64,000 nucleotides of DNA from Pseudomonas viridiflava (GCF_900591205.1 NZ_UUPU01000001.1:789858-853857), one strand, 5' to 3'. Shown: positions 16,526 through 27,248, counted from the first letter of the stretch. Program-made: numbers and translations. Notes: a model not told the origin generated them from the sequence alone.

Positions 16526-17551
16526 ATGCTAGTACTGGGACTTGAAACCTCCTGCGACGAAACCGGTGTCGCACTTTACGACAGTGAACGCGGGCTTCTG
16601 GCCGATGCGCTGTTCAGTCAGATCGACCTGCACCGCGCCTATGGCGGCGTGGTGCCGGAGCTGGCCAGCCGTGATCACGTCAAACGCATGCTGCCGTTGA
16701 TTCGCCAGGTGTTGGACGAGGCCGGCTGCGTGCCGACCGAGATCGACGCGATTGCCTACACCGCCGGCCCCGGATTGGTCGGAGCCCTTCTGGTTGGGGC
16801 CTCTTGCGCCCAGGCGCTGGCGTTTGCCTGGGGGATTCCGGCCCTGGGTGTGCACCATATGGAAGGGCATTTACTGGCGCCGATGCTGGAAAAAACACCG
16901 CCGCAGTTCCCGTTCGTCGCTTTGTTGGTTTCGGGTGGGCATACGCAGCTGGTTCAGGTCGATGGGATCGGCCAATACACGCTGTTGGGCGAGTCCCTGG
17001 ACGATGCCGCCGGTGAAGCGTTCGACAAGACCGCGAAGATGATGGGCCTCAATTATCCTGGTGGTCCGGAAATCGCGCGTCTGGCCGAGAAAGGCGTGCC
17101 GGGCCGCTTCACCTTCCCGCGTCCGATGTGCGATCGCCCGGGCCTGATGTTCAGTTTCAGCGGTTTGAAAACCTCCGCGCTGAACACCTGGCAACAGAGC
17201 GTCAGCGCCGGGGACGACAGTGAGCAAGCCCGTTGCGACATCGCGCTGGCGTTCCAGCAGGCCGTGGTGGAGACTTTGACCATCAAGTGCAAGCGCGCCC
17301 TGAAGCAGGCGGGCATGAAGCGCCTGGTGATCGCCGGCGGCGTCAGCGCCAATAAGGCGTTGCGTGTTTCGCTGGAGAAAATGCTCGGCGACATGCGGGG
17401 TGATGTGTTCTACGCCCGCCCGGAATTCTGCACCGACAACGGCGCAATGATCGCCTATGCCGGTTGCCAGCGCCTACAGGCCGGGCAGCATGAAAGCCTG
17501 GCGATCAGCGTGCAGGCGCGCTGGCCGATGGAGCAGTTGTCGCCGCTGTAG
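16526..17551 (+). CDS. tsaD: tRNA N6-threonylcarbamoyladenosine transferase TsaD, 341 aa
   Basis: Transfers the threonylcarbamoyl group from TC-AMP to A37 of ANN-decoding tRNAs, with TsaB and TsaE. The ASKHA-fold motifs are present: [14 protein letters not shown] at the N-terminus, the metal-binding HHMEGH (about residues 111-116), SGGHTQL, and GGVSANK near the C-terminus. Formerly gcp/ygjD. Divergent from rpsU, as in most gamma-proteobacteria. Its substrate tRNA set includes the nearby Ile2 tRNA. Confidence 0.98.
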   Translation: MLVLGLETSCDETGVALYDSERGLLADALFSQIDLHRAYGGVVPELASRDHVKRMLPLIRQVLDEAGCVPTEIDAIAYTAGPGLVGALLVGASCAQALAFAWGIPALGVHHMEGHLLAPMLEKTPPQFPFVALLVSGGHTQLVQVDGIGQYTLLGESLDDAAGEAFDKTAKMMGLNYPGGPEIARLAEKGVPGRFTFPRPMCDRPGLMFSFSGLKTSALNTWQQSVSAGDDSEQARCDIALAFQQAVVETLTIKCKRALKQAGMKRLVIAGGVSANKALRVSLEKMLGDMRGDVFYARPEFCTDNGAMIAYAGCQRLQAGQHESLAISVQARWPMEQLSPL

Positions 17552-17583
17552 GTCGTCACGTGAGTCGGGCTCATCGCGGGTAT

Positions 17584-18153
17584 TTAAAAATGCCGTTCGC
17601 GCCCGGCAAACAGGTCGCGTAAATTGCCCCGGTGGCGCCAGACGATCAGCAGTGTCAGCACGCTCATCGGCAGCAGCGCCGCCGGTTCCTGCCAGGCCAG
17701 CAGTGGCAGGGTGAGTGGGGTGGCGATCAGTGCGGCCAGCGAGCTGGTGCGGGTCAGGTAAAACGTGAGCAGCCAGGCCAGTACGGCCAGCAACGCTGCC
17801 GGAGGGTAAATCCCCAGCAGCATGCCGGCCGCCGTGGCAACGCCCTTGCCGCCGCGAAAGCGGAAATACAGCGGAAACAGATGGCCCAGGACGGCGCACA
17901 CGCCCACCCAAGCCTGCTGTTGAAGGGTTAGTCCGGCGAGGCTGGCGATCAGCACGGGCAACAGGCCCTTGCAGACGTCGCCGAGCAGCGTCAGTACGGC
18001 GAGCTTCTTGCCGGCCAGGCGCAACATATTGGTGGCGCCGGCATTGCCGGAGCCACTCATTCGCGGGTCGGGGTTTCCCGTCAGGCGGCTGAGCAAAATG
18101 GCGAAGGACAGCGAGCCGAGCAGGTAGGCGAGAATCGCCAGTGACCAAAACAT
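17584..18153 (-). CDS. plsY: glycerol-3-phosphate acyltransferase PlsY, 189 aa
   Basis: Inner-membrane enzyme that acylates glycerol-3-phosphate with acyl-phosphate in phospholipid synthesis. Conserved loops are visible: [12 protein letters not shown] (residues about 34-45), [18 protein letters not shown] (about 90-107), and hydrophobic segments between them; five membrane helices are expected. The open frame extends 117 codons upstream into the folB gene on the other strand, but the start at [14 protein letters not shown] fits the family. Convergent with tsaD and divergent from folB. Confidence 0.96.
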   Translation of the reverse strand: MFWSLAILAYLLGSLSFAILLSRLTGNPDPRMSGSGNAGATNMLRLAGKKLAVLTLLGDVCKGLLPVLIASLAGLTLQQQAWVGVCAVLGHLFPLYFRFRGGKGVATAAGMLLGIYPPAALLAVLAWLLTFYLTRTSSLAALIATPLTLPLLAWQEPAALLPMSVLTLLIVWRHRGNLRDLFAGRERHF

Positions 18154-18225
18154 GCTAACTATTCCGGGCGAGGACGCCCTGATTCTAACGGGGCATCGCG
18201 CCCTTGTCGTGCTGCGGAGAAGAGC

Positions 18226-18579
18226 TTGGACAGAGTGTTTATCGAGGGCCTGGAAGTTGACACCGTGATCGGGGCCTACGACTGGGAGCGCGGCATCAAG
18301 CAATGCCTGCGCCTGGACCTGAGCTTCGCCTGGGATAACCGCCCGGCTGCTGCCGGTGACGACCTGACCCTGGCGCTGGATTACGCCAGCGTATCCGCAC
18401 GTATCCAGGCTTTCGCTGAGCAATCCCAGTACCAGCTGGTGGAAACCTTCGCCGAGCGCCTGGCCGCAGTGCTGATGAGTGAATTCCAGATTCCCTGGCT
18501 GCACCTCAAGTTGACCAAGCCAGGGGCCGTGCCGGCTGCCAAAGGCGTGGGCGTGGAGATAGAGCGCGGATGTCGCTAA
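18226..18579 (+). CDS. folB: dihydroneopterin aldolase FolB, 117 aa
   Basis: Converts 7,8-dihydroneopterin to 6-hydroxymethyl-dihydropterin in folate synthesis. The sequence [22 protein letters not shown] with the catalytic-region glutamate and [18 protein letters not shown] matches FolB in length and motifs. The start is a TTG at 18226 supported by GGAGA eight bases upstream and by the conserved N-terminus. It overlaps folK, the next enzyme of the pathway, by 10 bp, so the two are coupled. Confidence 0.95.
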   Translation: MDRVFIEGLEVDTVIGAYDWERGIKQCLRLDLSFAWDNRPAAAGDDLTLALDYASVSARIQAFAEQSQYQLVETFAERLAAVLMSEFQIPWLHLKLTKPGAVPAAKGVGVEIERGCR

Positions 18580-19088
18580 CTCAGGTTTACCTTGGCCTTG
18601 GCAGCAATATCGAGCGCGAAACGCATTTGCGCGCCGGCCTGGACGCGCTGGCGAGCTTTTTGACCGATGTGCGCTGCTCGGCGGTATTTGAAAGCCAGCC
18701 GGTGGGGATCAAGAGCGGGCCGTTCTTCAATCTTGTGGTGTCGGCCTTTACCGAGCTGCCGTTGATGGAGCTGGATCGCCGTTTGAAATTCATCGAGGCC
18801 GATAATGGCCGCTATGCGCCGGACCGCAAGGGCCTGCCGCTGGATATTGATGTGTTGCTGTATGGCGATCTGGTGGGTAATTTCGATGGTTTGGTTCTGC
18901 CACGTGCCGAGATCCTGAAGAACGCGTTTGTGCTGTGGCCACTATCGTTGATGGCGCCGGATCGTGTGCACCCGGAGGTCGGCAAGACACTGGCCGAGCT
19001 GTGGCGCGATGCGCAGATCGACCAGGTGCTGGCGCCTGTCGGGTTTGAGTGGCAGGGCTGGCAACTCACTCCGACGAATCTCCTGTAA
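18570..19088 (+). CDS. folK: HPPK, 2-amino-4-hydroxy-6-hydroxymethyldihydropteridine pyrophosphokinase, 172 aa
   Basis: Pyrophosphorylates the FolB product. Family motifs: [11 protein letters not shown] at residues 7-17, [10 protein letters not shown], and [21 protein letters not shown], which holds the Mg/ATP-binding aspartates. Full length. Overlaps folB; the following gene cca is convergent. Confidence 0.95.
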   Translation: MSLTQVYLGLGSNIERETHLRAGLDALASFLTDVRCSAVFESQPVGIKSGPFFNLVVSAFTELPLMELDRRLKFIEADNGRYAPDRKGLPLDIDVLLYGDLVGNFDGLVLPRAEILKNAFVLWPLSLMAPDRVHPEVGKTLAELWRDAQIDQVLAPVGFEWQGWQLTPTNLL

Positions 19089-19122
19089 CTGCGAATGCTC
19101 CCTCGCCACAAAAAGCGGGTAT

Positions 19123-20352
19123 CTAGCTGATGGGGTGTTCTTTGTATGCCTTCAGCGCTTTGAGCCGTTCGCGCTTGAGCGCCTCGCCCAGCTCAGGGCC
19201 CTTGAAGCCTTTCTCCAGAAGCGGCGCCACGGGCACCTCGCGAGCCGCTTTCGCCGCTCCACGCAAATAATCCGCCTGTGGATAACTTCTTTGCTCCAGA
19301 CCCTTGCGGCCTCGGGCGTCCATCTCGCAGGCGACAACGAACTCTTCAAAGCGCTGCGGCCTACGATACACGTCAAAACTCTGCAGCAACTCTAGCAAGG
19401 TCGAGGCTTTCAGCTCCAGGGCGCGGTGGCCATGGGTGTGATACTGGCCGACCAGCAGCGCCAATTCCTGGCAATCCTTGGGCACCTTGAAGCGTTCATT
19501 CACCGCCTTGATCAGCTTCAGGCCAAGGTGTTCGTGGGCAATATGCTGCGGCAACTTATCCACAGGCGTCAGGCCCTTGCCCAGGTCATGCAGCAGGCAG
19601 GCCCAGCGCACGGTCAGCGGTTGTTGATGCAGGGCGGCCTGTTCCAGCACGCTCAAGGTGTGCACGCCGGTATCAATTTCGGGGTGATGGGCTTCGGGCT
19701 GCGGCACACCGAACAGCGCGTCCACTTCCGGCATCAAGGTTTTCAGGGCGTCGCAGTCGCGCAGGACCTGGATAAACACCTGGGGCTGATCTTCCATCAG
19801 GGCGCGGGAGATTTCTTTCCAGCTGCGCTCCGGCGTCAGCGCCTCCAGTTCACCGGATTGGCTGAGCTGGCGCATCAGCTCGAGTGTCTCGGGGGCTACC
19901 GCAAAACCCAGGTGCGCATAACGCGCAGCAAAGCGCGCAACACGCAGTACACGCAGTGGATCTTCGGCGAACGCCGGGGAAACGTGACGCAGAATGCGCG
20001 CTTCAAGATCTCGCTGGCCGTGGTAGGGGTCGGTCAGGTTGCCGTCGTCATCTTGCGCCATGGCGTTGATGGTCAGGTCGCGCCGGATCAGGTCTTCTTC
20101 CAGCGTGACCTCGGGGCTGGCATGGAACACAAAGCCGCCGTAACCGCGGCCGTTCTTGCGCTCGGTACGGGCGAGGGCGTATTCGTCGCCGTTTTTCGGG
20201 TCCAGGAATACCGGGAAGTCAGCACCCACTGGTTTGTAGCCTTTGGCGAGCATCTCTTCGGTCGTTGCGCCGACGACGACACGGTCGATATCGGTGACCT
20301 TGATGCCCAGCAGGCGGTCACGCACGGCGCCGCCGACTGTGTAGATTTTCAT
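19123..20352 (-). CDS. cca: multifunctional CCA tRNA nucleotidyltransferase/phosphohydrolase, 409 aa
   Basis: Adds or repairs the 3' CCA of tRNAs. N-terminal class II nucleotidyltransferase ([16 protein letters not shown], then DIDRVVVG catalytic aspartates, [25 protein letters not shown]), and a C-terminal HD phosphohydrolase domain ([17 protein letters not shown]). Full length for the gamma-proteobacterial multifunctional class. The ATG at 20352 follows the T-run of the spoVR terminator, and the GGAGG ribosome site lies in the terminator stem. Confidence 0.97.
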   Translation of the reverse strand: MKIYTVGGAVRDRLLGIKVTDIDRVVVGATTEEMLAKGYKPVGADFPVFLDPKNGDEYALARTERKNGRGYGGFVFHASPEVTLEEDLIRRDLTINAMAQDDDGNLTDPYHGQRDLEARILRHVSPAFAEDPLRVLRVARFAARYAHLGFAVAPETLELMRQLSQSGELEALTPERSWKEISRALMEDQPQVFIQVLRDCDALKTLMPEVDALFGVPQPEAHHPEIDTGVHTLSVLEQAALHQQPLTVRWACLLHDLGKGLTPVDKLPQHIAHEHLGLKLIKAVNERFKVPKDCQELALLVGQYHTHGHRALELKASTLLELLQSFDVYRRPQRFEEFVVACEMDARGRKGLEQRSYPQADYLRGAAKAAREVPVAPLLEKGFKGPELGEALKRERLKALKAYKEHPIS

Positions 20353-20353
20353 G

Positions 20354-20409
20354 AAAAAGCCTCCATTAGCGGCACAGGATACCGCCTGTGCCTTGCCAAT
20401 GGAGGCTTT
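20354..20409 (-). terminator. terminator of prkA-yeaH-spoVR, containing the cca Shine-Dalgarno
   Basis: A large two-tier hairpin: outer 12-bp arms AAAGCCTCCATT (20356-20367) and AATGGAGGCTTT (20398-20409), inner 8-bp arms GGCACAGG (20371-20378) and CCTGTGCC (20385-20392). On the minus strand it ends in TTTTT and then runs straight into the ATG of cca. The GGAGG used by cca, seven bases before its ATG, is part of the outer stem. Confidence 0.85.
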
Positions 20410-20415
20410 GCCGTT

Positions 20416-21981
20416 TCAGAGGTGAACGACGGCCAGGTCCAGGCGGCCGTAGTCGCCGTCGTTGTGATCGCCGCGGGGCGGCACGTGGTGGGTTTTCATT
20501 ACCTGATCGCCCTGCAGGGTTTCCAGATGGATATCAAAACCCCACAGCCGGTGCAGGTGCTTGAGTACTTCCTCGGTGGATTCGCCCAAGGGTTTGCGGT
20601 CATGTTGCTGATGACGCAAGGTCAGCGAACGGTCGCCGCGCACATCAATGCTGTAGATCTGCACGTTAGGCTCGCGGTTGCCCAGGTTGTACTGCGCCGC
20701 CAGGGTTTCACGGATGGTGCGGTAGCCGGGTTCATCGTGGATAGCCGGCACCACCAGGTCATCCTTGAGGTCATCATCGAGGATGCTGAACAGCTTGAGG
20801 TCGCGAATTACCTGGGGTGACAGGTACTGCAGGATAAAACTCTCATCCTTGAAGCTGCTCATGGCGAACTTGATGGTCGACAGCCAATCGCTGCCGGCGA
20901 TTTCCGGGAACCAGCGGCGGTCTTCTTCGGTAGGGTGTTCGCACATACGCCGGATGTCACGGTACATGGCAAAGCCCAACGCGTAAGGGTTGATGCCGCT
21001 GTAGTACGGGCTGTCGAAGCCAGGCTGGAACACCACGCTGGTGTGGGATGTGAGGAATTCCATCATGAAACCGTCGGTGACCAGGCCCTCGTCGTACAGG
21101 TCATTCATCAGGGTGTAGTGCCAGAACGTCGCCCAGCCCTCGTTCATCACCTGGGTCTGGCGCTGTGGGTAAAAGTACTGGGCGATCTTGCGCACAATGC
21201 GCACGATTTCGCGCTGCCACGGCTCCAGCAACGGTGCGTGTTTTTCCAGGAAATACAGGATGTTTTCCTGAGGTTCGGCGGGGAAGCGTGCATTGTCCTT
21301 GTCGCTGTTCTTGCCGGCGCGTTTGGGGATGGTGCGCCACAGGTCGTTGATCTGTTTCTGCAGGTGCTCCTCGCGCTCCTTCTGGCGCAGGCGTTCTTCC
21401 TCGGCGGAAATCGGATACGGGCGTTTGTAGCGGTCGACCCCGTAGTTCATCAGCGCGTGACAGGAGTCGAGCAAGTCCTCCACGGCGTCGATGCCGTGGC
21501 GTTCCTCGCACTGCATGATGTACTGCTTGGCGAACACCAGGTAATCAATGATCGAACTGGCGTCAGTCCAGGTGCGAAACAGGTAATTGCCCTTGAAGAA
21601 GCTGTTATGCCCGTAGCAGGCATGGGCCACCACCAGTGCCTGCATGCAGATGGTGTTTTCTTCCATCAGGTAGGCGATGCACGGGTCGGAGTTGATCACG
21701 ATCTCGTAGGCCAGCCCCATCTGGCCGCGGGTGTAGGACTTTTCAGTACTGAGGAAGTGCTTGCCGTAGGACCAATGGTGATAGCCCAGGGGCATGCCGA
21801 CAGAGGCGTAGGCATCCATCATCTGTTCGGCGGTGATCACTTCGATCTGGTTCGGGTAGGTGTCCAGGGCATAACCCGCCGCAATACGGCTGATTTCCCG
21901 GTCATAGGCCTGGATCAGTTCAAAGGTCCATTCGGACCCGGTTGAGATAGGTTGGCGCTTAGTCTCTTTTTTGGCGGTCAT
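20416..21981 (-). CDS. SpoVR family protein, 521 aa
   Basis: Member of the SpoVR/YcgB family, made in stationary phase in many proteobacteria; the biochemical role is not established. Typical features are present: [17 protein letters not shown] near the N-terminus, a His-rich core ([24 protein letters not shown]) and a conserved central segment ([21 protein letters not shown]). Full length. Its ATG overlaps the yeaH stop by 4 bp, making it the last gene of prkA-yeaH-spoVR. The C-terminal part (about 450-521) is less conserved. Confidence 0.93.
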   Translation of the reverse strand: MTAKKETKRQPISTGSEWTFELIQAYDREISRIAAGYALDTYPNQIEVITAEQMMDAYASVGMPLGYHHWSYGKHFLSTEKSYTRGQMGLAYEIVINSDPCIAYLMEENTICMQALVVAHACYGHNSFFKGNYLFRTWTDASSIIDYLVFAKQYIMQCEERHGIDAVEDLLDSCHALMNYGVDRYKRPYPISAEEERLRQKEREEHLQKQINDLWRTIPKRAGKNSDKDNARFPAEPQENILYFLEKHAPLLEPWQREIVRIVRKIAQYFYPQRQTQVMNEGWATFWHYTLMNDLYDEGLVTDGFMMEFLTSHTSVVFQPGFDSPYYSGINPYALGFAMYRDIRRMCEHPTEEDRRWFPEIAGSDWLSTIKFAMSSFKDESFILQYLSPQVIRDLKLFSILDDDLKDDLVVPAIHDEPGYRTIRETLAAQYNLGNREPNVQIYSIDVRGDRSLTLRHQQHDRKPLGESTEEVLKHLHRLWGFDIHLETLQGDQVMKTHHVPPRGDHNDGDYGRLDLAVVHL

Positions 21982-23249
21982 GTCACTAACCTGCGCTGGA
22001 AGAGTTCACGGAAGACCGGGTAGATATCGCCGGCCGAGACCAGTTGCTGCTGGGCGAAAGTGTCGGCAAAGGCTTCGCCGATGCGCTCATATTCGAACCA
22101 CAGGGCCTGGTGCTCACGGGGGGTAATTTCGACATAGGTGTAGTACTGCACGAACGGCATGATCTGGTTGATCAGAATGTCGCGGCAGATCGGCGAGTCG
22201 TCGTTCCAGTTGTCGCCGTCGGAAGCCTGGGCCGCGTAGATATTCCATTCGTTGGCCGGATAGCGCTCGGCCATGATCTCCTGCATCAGTTTCAACGCGC
22301 TGGACACGATGGTGCCGCCGGTTTCCCGCGAATAGAAAAACTCCTCTTCGTCCACTTCCCGGGCGCTGGTGTGATGGCGGATGAATACCACGTCGATCTT
22401 GTCGTAATTGCGCTTCAAAAACAGGTAAAGCAGGATGAAGAAGCGCTTGGCGATGTCCTTGGTGGCCTGGGTCATGGAGCCGGAGACGTCCATCAGGCAG
22501 AACATCACGGCCTTGGAGCTGGGGTTGGGTTGCTTGACCAGCAGGTTGTACTTGAGGTCAAAGGTGTCGAGGAACGGCACGCGGTGAATCCGTGCGCTGA
22601 GCTTTTCGATTTCCGCTTCTATTTGCTGAATATCGCCGAAGTTATCCGGTTCTTCACGCTTCAAGCGCGCCAACTCTTCCTTGGCCTCTTTCAATTTGGC
22701 GCGGCTGCTGCCGGACAGTGCGATGCGCCGGGCGTGGGCTGAGCGCAGTGTGCGGATGATATTGATCCGCGACGGGTTGCCCTCGTTGCTGATCCCGGCG
22801 CGCACGGTCTTGAAGGTGTCGGTGCCGGTCAGGTTGCGTTTGACCAGGTTGGGCAGTTCCAGGTCCTCGAACATGAACTCGAGAAATTCTTCCTGGGTGA
22901 TCTGGAACACGAACTCATCCATGCCCTCGCCGGAGTTGCCGGCCTTGCCCGGGCCTTTACCGCCGCCACCGCCCTGGGGGCGCTGGATATGTTCGCCGGT
23001 GGTGAATTCCTTGTTGCCGGGGTGCACAACGGTTTGTTTGCCGCCCCGGCCGTGGTGCAGCACCGGTTCGTCGATGTCGCGTCCTGGAATGCTGATTTGT
23101 TCGCCATGCTCCATGTCGGTGATGGAGCGGCGGCTGACGGCCTCTTCAACGGCCTTTTTGATGTGGTCACGGTAACGCCGCAGGAAACGCTGACGGTTTA
23201 CCGTGCTCTTGTTCTTGCCATTGAGGCGTCGGTCGATCACATAGCTCAT
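21978..23249 (-). CDS. yeaH: YeaH/YhbH family protein (DUF444, vWA-like), 423 aa
   Basis: Protein of the YeaH family, genetically linked to the PrkA/YeaG kinase in starvation and nitrogen-stress responses. The N-terminal region is basic ([27 protein letters not shown]), then a Gly-rich stretch ([13 protein letters not shown]). The C-terminal half is a von Willebrand A-like fold with a MIDAS motif DVSGSMT ([15 protein letters not shown]) and later TGGTIVSSA and ASDGDNW. Second gene of the operon, separated from prkA by a 117-bp repeat and overlapping spoVR. Confidence 0.94.
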   Translation of the reverse strand: MSYVIDRRLNGKNKSTVNRQRFLRRYRDHIKKAVEEAVSRRSITDMEHGEQISIPGRDIDEPVLHHGRGGKQTVVHPGNKEFTTGEHIQRPQGGGGGKGPGKAGNSGEGMDEFVFQITQEEFLEFMFEDLELPNLVKRNLTGTDTFKTVRAGISNEGNPSRINIIRTLRSAHARRIALSGSSRAKLKEAKEELARLKREEPDNFGDIQQIEAEIEKLSARIHRVPFLDTFDLKYNLLVKQPNPSSKAVMFCLMDVSGSMTQATKDIAKRFFILLYLFLKRNYDKIDVVFIRHHTSAREVDEEEFFYSRETGGTIVSSALKLMQEIMAERYPANEWNIYAAQASDGDNWNDDSPICRDILINQIMPFVQYYTYVEITPREHQALWFEYERIGEAFADTFAQQQLVSAGDIYPVFRELFQRRLVT

Positions 23250-23260
23250 AGGCCCCTCCG

Positions 23261-23363
23261 GGGAGCTTCAAGTCGTAAGCTGCAAACTGCAAGAAAGAGC
23301 CCGTACGTGCCGGGCTCAGTGGCTCTTCTCTTGCGGCTTGAAGCTAGAAGCTTGCAGCTGCTT
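23261..23363. repeat. intergenic inverted-repeat element (AGCTTCAAG/CTTGAAGCT type) between prkA and yeaH
   Basis: The 117-bp gap holds AGCTTCAAG and AAGCTGCAAACTGCAAG on one side and CTTGCGGCTTGAAGCT and AGAAGCTTGCAGCTGC on the other, around a central hairpin AGAGCCCG...CGGGCTC. A related AGCTTCAAG...CTTGAAGCTTGCCGCTGC element occurs at 59234-59296, so this is a dispersed family. It lies inside an operon and could fold in the mRNA. Confidence 0.7.
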
Positions 23364-23366
23364 CTC

Positions 23367-25289
23367 TCACTGCGATTTACGAACCCGCAGATACCACTCG
23401 GAGAGCAGCCGTACCTGTTTGTCGGTGTAGCCACGCTCGACCATTCGTGTGACGAAGTCGTTGTGTTTTTGCTGATCCTCCTTGCTGGCCTTGGCGTTGA
23501 AGCTGATGACCGGCAGCAGATCCTCGGTGTTGGAGAACATTTTCTTCTCGATGACCACCCGCAGCTTCTCGTAGCTGAGCCAGGTGGGGTTCTTGCCGTT
23601 GTTGTTGGCGCGGGCACGCAGTACGAAGTTGACGATTTCGTTGCGGAAATCCTTCGGATTGCTGATGCCGGCGGGTTTTTCGATTTTCTCCAGTTCCTCG
23701 TTGAGGGCCACGCGGTTGAGGATCTCGCCGGTTTCCGGGTCGCGGTATTCCTGGTCCTGAATCCAGAAGTCGGCGTACAGCACGTAGCGGTCGAAGATGT
23801 TCTGGCCGTACTCGCTGTAGGACTCCAGGTAAGCGGTCTGGATTTCCTTGCCGATAAACTCGATGTAGCGCGGCGCCAGGTATTCCTTGAGGAAGCGCAG
23901 GTAGCGTTCGCGGGTTTCGGCCTGGAATTGTTCCTGTTCAATCTGCTGTTCCAGCACATAGAGCAGGTGCACCGGGTTGGCGGCGATTTCGTGCGGGTCG
24001 AAGTTGAAGACCTTGGACAGGATCTTGAACGCGAACCGAGTGGACAGGCCGTTCATGCCCTCATCCACACCCGCGGTGTCGCGGTATTCCTGGATCGACT
24101 TGGCCTTGGGGTCGGTGTCCTTGAGGTTTTCGCCGTCGTACACACGCATTTTCGAATAGATATTCGAGTTTTCCGGCTCCTTGAGGCGCGATAGCACAGT
24201 GAATTGCGCGAGCATCTTCAGGGTGTCGGGTGCGCAATGCGCCTTGGCCAGCGAACTGTTGAACAGCAGCTTGTCGTAGATCTTGATCTCGTCGCTGACC
24301 CGCAGGCAGTAAGGAACCTTGACGATGTAGATCCGGTCGATGAAGGCTTCGTTGTTCTTGTTGTTACGGAAGGTGTGCCATTCCGATTCGTTGGAGTGGG
24401 CCAGCAGAATCCCGGTAAACGGAATCGCGCCCAGACCCTCGGTACTGTTGTAGTTGCCTTCCTGGGTGGCGGTCAGCAGTGGGTGCAGCACCTTGATCGG
24501 CGCCTTGAACATCTCGACGAATTCCATCAGGCCCTGGTTGGCCCGGCACAGTGCGCCTGAGTAGCTGTAGGCGTCGGCGTCGTTTTGCGGGAATTCTTCC
24601 AGTTTGCGGATATCGACCTTGCCCACCAAGGCCGAAATATCCTGGTTGTTCTCATCCCCCGGTTCGGTTTTGGCCACGCCGATCTGGTTAAGGATCGACG
24701 GATAGAGTTTCACCACGCGGAACTGGCTGATATCACCGCCGAACTCGGCCAGACGCTTGGTGGCCCAGGGCGACATGATGGTATTGAGGTAGCGCCGTGG
24801 GATGCCGAAATCTTCTTCGAGAATCGCGCCATCTTCCGTGGCGTTGAACAGGCCCAGGGGCGACTCGAAGACCGGTGAGCCCTTGATGGCGTAGAAGGGC
24901 ACCTTCTCGATCAGTTGTTTGAGTTTTTCGGCCAGGGACGATTTACCGCCGCCGACCGGGCCGAGCAGGTAGAGGATCTGTTTCTTCTCTTCCAGGCCCT
25001 GAGCGGCGTGGCGGAAGTAGGAGACGATCTGGTCGATGCATTCTTCCATTCCGTGGAAGTCTTCAAAGGCCGGGTAGCGGCGGATCACCTTGTTGGAGAA
25101 GATTCGCGACAGCCGCGAATTATTCGCGGTTTCCACCAGCTCCGGCTCGCCAATCGCCAAGAGCAGGCGTTCGGCAGCAGATGCGTAGGTGCTTCGATCC
25201 TGTTTGCACAGCTCGAGATACTCTTGCAGCGTGAGTTCTTCCTGCTGTGTGGATGCGAAGCGTTGTTGGAAGTGGCTAAAAATACTCAT
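23367..25289 (-). CDS. prkA: PrkA-family serine protein kinase / AAA protein (YeaG), 640 aa
   Basis: Stationary-phase and stress protein kinase of the PrkA/YeaG family. The N-terminal AAA-like domain has Walker A LLGPVGGGKSSLAEKLK (about residues 100-116); the C-terminal PrkA domain contains the conserved LRVRKSQ-type end. Start at MSIFSHFQQRF (25289), preceded by GAGGTGA; the frame is open further upstream but lacks conservation. First gene of prkA-yeaH-spoVR, an arrangement preserved from Escherichia (yeaG-yeaH, with ycgB elsewhere) to Pseudomonas. Confidence 0.96.
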   Translation of the reverse strand: MSIFSHFQQRFASTQQEELTLQEYLELCKQDRSTYASAAERLLLAIGEPELVETANNSRLSRIFSNKVIRRYPAFEDFHGMEECIDQIVSYFRHAAQGLEEKKQILYLLGPVGGGKSSLAEKLKQLIEKVPFYAIKGSPVFESPLGLFNATEDGAILEEDFGIPRRYLNTIMSPWATKRLAEFGGDISQFRVVKLYPSILNQIGVAKTEPGDENNQDISALVGKVDIRKLEEFPQNDADAYSYSGALCRANQGLMEFVEMFKAPIKVLHPLLTATQEGNYNSTEGLGAIPFTGILLAHSNESEWHTFRNNKNNEAFIDRIYIVKVPYCLRVSDEIKIYDKLLFNSSLAKAHCAPDTLKMLAQFTVLSRLKEPENSNIYSKMRVYDGENLKDTDPKAKSIQEYRDTAGVDEGMNGLSTRFAFKILSKVFNFDPHEIAANPVHLLYVLEQQIEQEQFQAETRERYLRFLKEYLAPRYIEFIGKEIQTAYLESYSEYGQNIFDRYVLYADFWIQDQEYRDPETGEILNRVALNEELEKIEKPAGISNPKDFRNEIVNFVLRARANNNGKNPTWLSYEKLRVVIEKKMFSNTEDLLPVISFNAKASKEDQQKHNDFVTRMVERGYTDKQVRLLSEWYLRVRKSQ

Positions 25290-25456
25290 GACGTCGTCAC
25301 CTCGCTCGATACGTGGAGCCGACGCCGGATCAATCAGTCGATGCTGGCAGACATTGACGAACGCCAATGGCCGTTTTCCCCCCAGAACACCCTGAAACGC
25401 TACCGATGACCCGCACGCCGGTGTACCGGCTCTCCCCTGATTCGGATGGCCTGCGC

Positions 25457-25485
25457 TTAAGGATAGTCGGAATCGGGGAGGTCAA
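25457..25485 (-). promoter_or_regulatory. candidate RpoS-type promoter of prkA operon
   Basis: In the 284-bp gap before prkA, the minus strand reads CTATCCTTAA (25466-25457), close to the stationary-phase sigma -10 pattern CTATACTTAA, with TTGACC (25485-25480) upstream at non-optimal spacing. RpoS control of this operon is known in related bacteria, so the site is plausible. Two other inverted repeats in the gap (GCCGG/CCGGC near 25424-25438; GCGCCGTT/AACGGCGC near 25522-25545) have no assigned role. Confidence 0.35.
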
Positions 25486-25573
25486 GGCGCAAGAGGCGAT
25501 TACTTTGACCGCGCCGTTCGTCAGAAACGGCGCGAGCCCAAGCGTCACGCGGGGTAGCGGGGTGTGAAAAAAA

Positions 25574-25903
25574 TTATTGCGGATCGCCCGAGGCGATTTC
25601 TGCAGGATACGTCGTACGCCACAGCTCAAAGCCGCCATCCAGGCTGTAGACGTCAGAGAAGCCCTGGCTGATCAGATAGGCCGCCGCACTCTGGCTGGAA
25701 TTGCCGTGATAGCAGGCCACGATCACCGGCGCATCGAGGTCGGCGGCGCGGATGAAGTCGGCAATGTTGGTGTTGTCCAAATGCTCTGCGCCGCTGATGT
25801 GAGCCGCGGCATAGGTTGGCTGGTCGCGGATGTCGACCACCACGGCACCTTGTTCGCGCAGGGCCTGGGCTTGTTCTGGGGAGATACGTTTGAATTCGCT
25901 CAT
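25574..25903 (-). CDS. glpE: thiosulfate sulfurtransferase GlpE (rhodanese), 109 aa
   Basis: Single-domain rhodanese that transfers sulfane sulfur to cyanide or thioredoxin. The active-site loop CYHGNSS places the catalytic cysteine at residue 64; [21 protein letters not shown] is the N-terminal signature. Last gene of the lptD-surA-pdxA-rsmA-apaG-apaH chain, nine bases after apaH. Confidence 0.95.
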   Translation of the reverse strand: MSEFKRISPEQAQALREQGAVVVDIRDQPTYAAAHISGAEHLDNTNIADFIRAADLDAPVIVACYHGNSSQSAAAYLISQGFSDVYSLDGGFELWRTTYPAEIASGDPQ

Positions 25904-25912
25904 GGCGGGCTC

Positions 25913-26761
25913 CTATGGCTTGGCTGCCGGCTGTGTCGTGGAAAGGGGCGGTTCGCACTGGCAGCTTACGCGCTCGCCGGTGTCGATATTCATCAGGGTC
26001 ATGGCGCCGCCCCACACGCAACCGGTGTCGAGGGCGAACACGCCGGGTTCGTCGCACCTGCCTTCGAGGGCTGCCCAGTGGCCGAAGATGATCTTCGTGT
26101 CACGGGCCTTGCGCTCCTTGTGGGCGAACCAGGGTTTGTAGCCGGGCAGCGCGGTGTCGGCGCCTTCCTTGCTCTTGAGGTCCAGCTTGCCCTCGGCGGT
26201 GCAAAAGCGCATGCGGGTGAAGTAGTTGGTGATCACCCGCAGGCGCGCGACACCGCTTAGGTCGTTGTCCCACTTCACCGGCTCGTTGCCGTACATGCCG
26301 TCGAGGTAGGCGGTGTACAGGTTGTCATCGGCCAGGGCGGTTTCGACTTCGGCGGCGCACTTGAGGGCTTTCTTCAGTGTCCACTGCGGCGGGATGCCCG
26401 CATGGACCAGGGCCATGTTGCGGCCTTCGTCGTAATGCATGAGCTTCTGGCGGCGCAGCCAGCCCAGCAACTCGGTGCGGTCTGGCGCTTCAAGGATTTC
26501 GCGCAGGGTGTCGCCCTTTTTCAGGCGCTCAATGTTCTTGTCGACTGCCAGCAGGTGCAGGTCGTGGTTGCCTAACACGCACACCAGCGACTCGCGCAGG
26601 CTATAGAGGTAGCGCAGGGTCTCCAGGGAGGCCGGACCGCGGTTGACCAGGTCACCGACCAGCCACAGGCGATCGCTCGCCGGGTTGAAGGCAACGCGTT
26701 CCAGCAGACACTTGAGAGGTTCCAGGCAGCCTTGCAGGTCACCGACCGCGTAGGTCGCCAT
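25913..26761 (-). CDS. apaH: diadenosine tetraphosphatase ApaH (symmetrical), 282 aa
   Basis: Hydrolyses Ap4A to two ADP and removes Np4 caps from RNA. Metallophosphatase motifs GDLQGC (residues about 7-12), [24 protein letters not shown] and HAGIPPQW are all present. Its ATG coincides with the apaG stop (1-base overlap), the usual apaG-apaH coupling. Confidence 0.98.
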   Translation of the reverse strand: MATYAVGDLQGCLEPLKCLLERVAFNPASDRLWLVGDLVNRGPASLETLRYLYSLRESLVCVLGNHDLHLLAVDKNIERLKKGDTLREILEAPDRTELLGWLRRQKLMHYDEGRNMALVHAGIPPQWTLKKALKCAAEVETALADDNLYTAYLDGMYGNEPVKWDNDLSGVARLRVITNYFTRMRFCTAEGKLDLKSKEGADTALPGYKPWFAHKERKARDTKIIFGHWAALEGRCDEPGVFALDTGCVWGGAMTLMNIDTGERVSCQCEPPLSTTQPAAKP

Positions 26762-27141
26762 CAGTGCAGGGCTCCGGGCACCGCCAGGCGGAAGGGTGCA
26801 ATGATGGCGTCGAACAACTGACCATCGGTGGCTTTCATCTGATAGGAGCCTTGCATGGTGCCAACCTTGGAGGTCATGACCGTGCCGCTGCTGTAGGTAT
26901 GGCTGGCGCCGATGTCGATCAGGGGCTGTTGGCCGACCACGCCGGCGCCGCGAACTTCTTCGACCTGACCGTCACCGTCGGTGATCACCCAGTGGCGTGA
27001 CAGCAGCTTGGCCGGGACCAGCCCGTTGTTTTTCACCGTGATGGTGTAGGCAAAGGCGAAGCGATTCTGTTCAGGTTGCGATTGGTCCGCCAGGAAGCGG
27101 GTCACGACGCTGACGTCGATCTGGTAGCGAGGATCGGACAT
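26761..27141 (-). CDS. apaG: Co2+/Mg2+ efflux protein ApaG, 126 aa
   Basis: Small beta-sandwich protein of the ApaG family ([34 protein letters not shown] ... [20 protein letters not shown] ... GTMQGSYQM). Its molecular function is not settled. Standard length. A 175-bp gap containing a REPIN separates it from rsmA upstream. Confidence 0.96.
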   Translation of the reverse strand: MSDPRYQIDVSVVTRFLADQSQPEQNRFAFAYTITVKNNGLVPAKLLSRHWVITDGDGQVEEVRGAGVVGQQPLIDIGASHTYSSGTVMTSKVGTMQGSYQMKATDGQLFDAIIAPFRLAVPGALH

Positions 27142-27248
27142 GCAAGGGGCCTTAAAAGCAAAAGCGGAGGACAGCAGATGCGGATCAGTCTAGGCCAAGA
27201 GGTGGGCACTAGGCCAGACATGCTGTCTGGCGGCACTGTGCACGCCCT

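Noticed and set aside
18154..18504. N-terminal extension of PlsY by 117 residues
   Set aside because: The extension is antisense to folB and precedes the conserved membrane-helix N-terminus of PlsY.
23261..23363. CRISPR-like repeat
   Set aside because: Only one palindromic unit with no regular spacers; no cas genes anywhere in the window.
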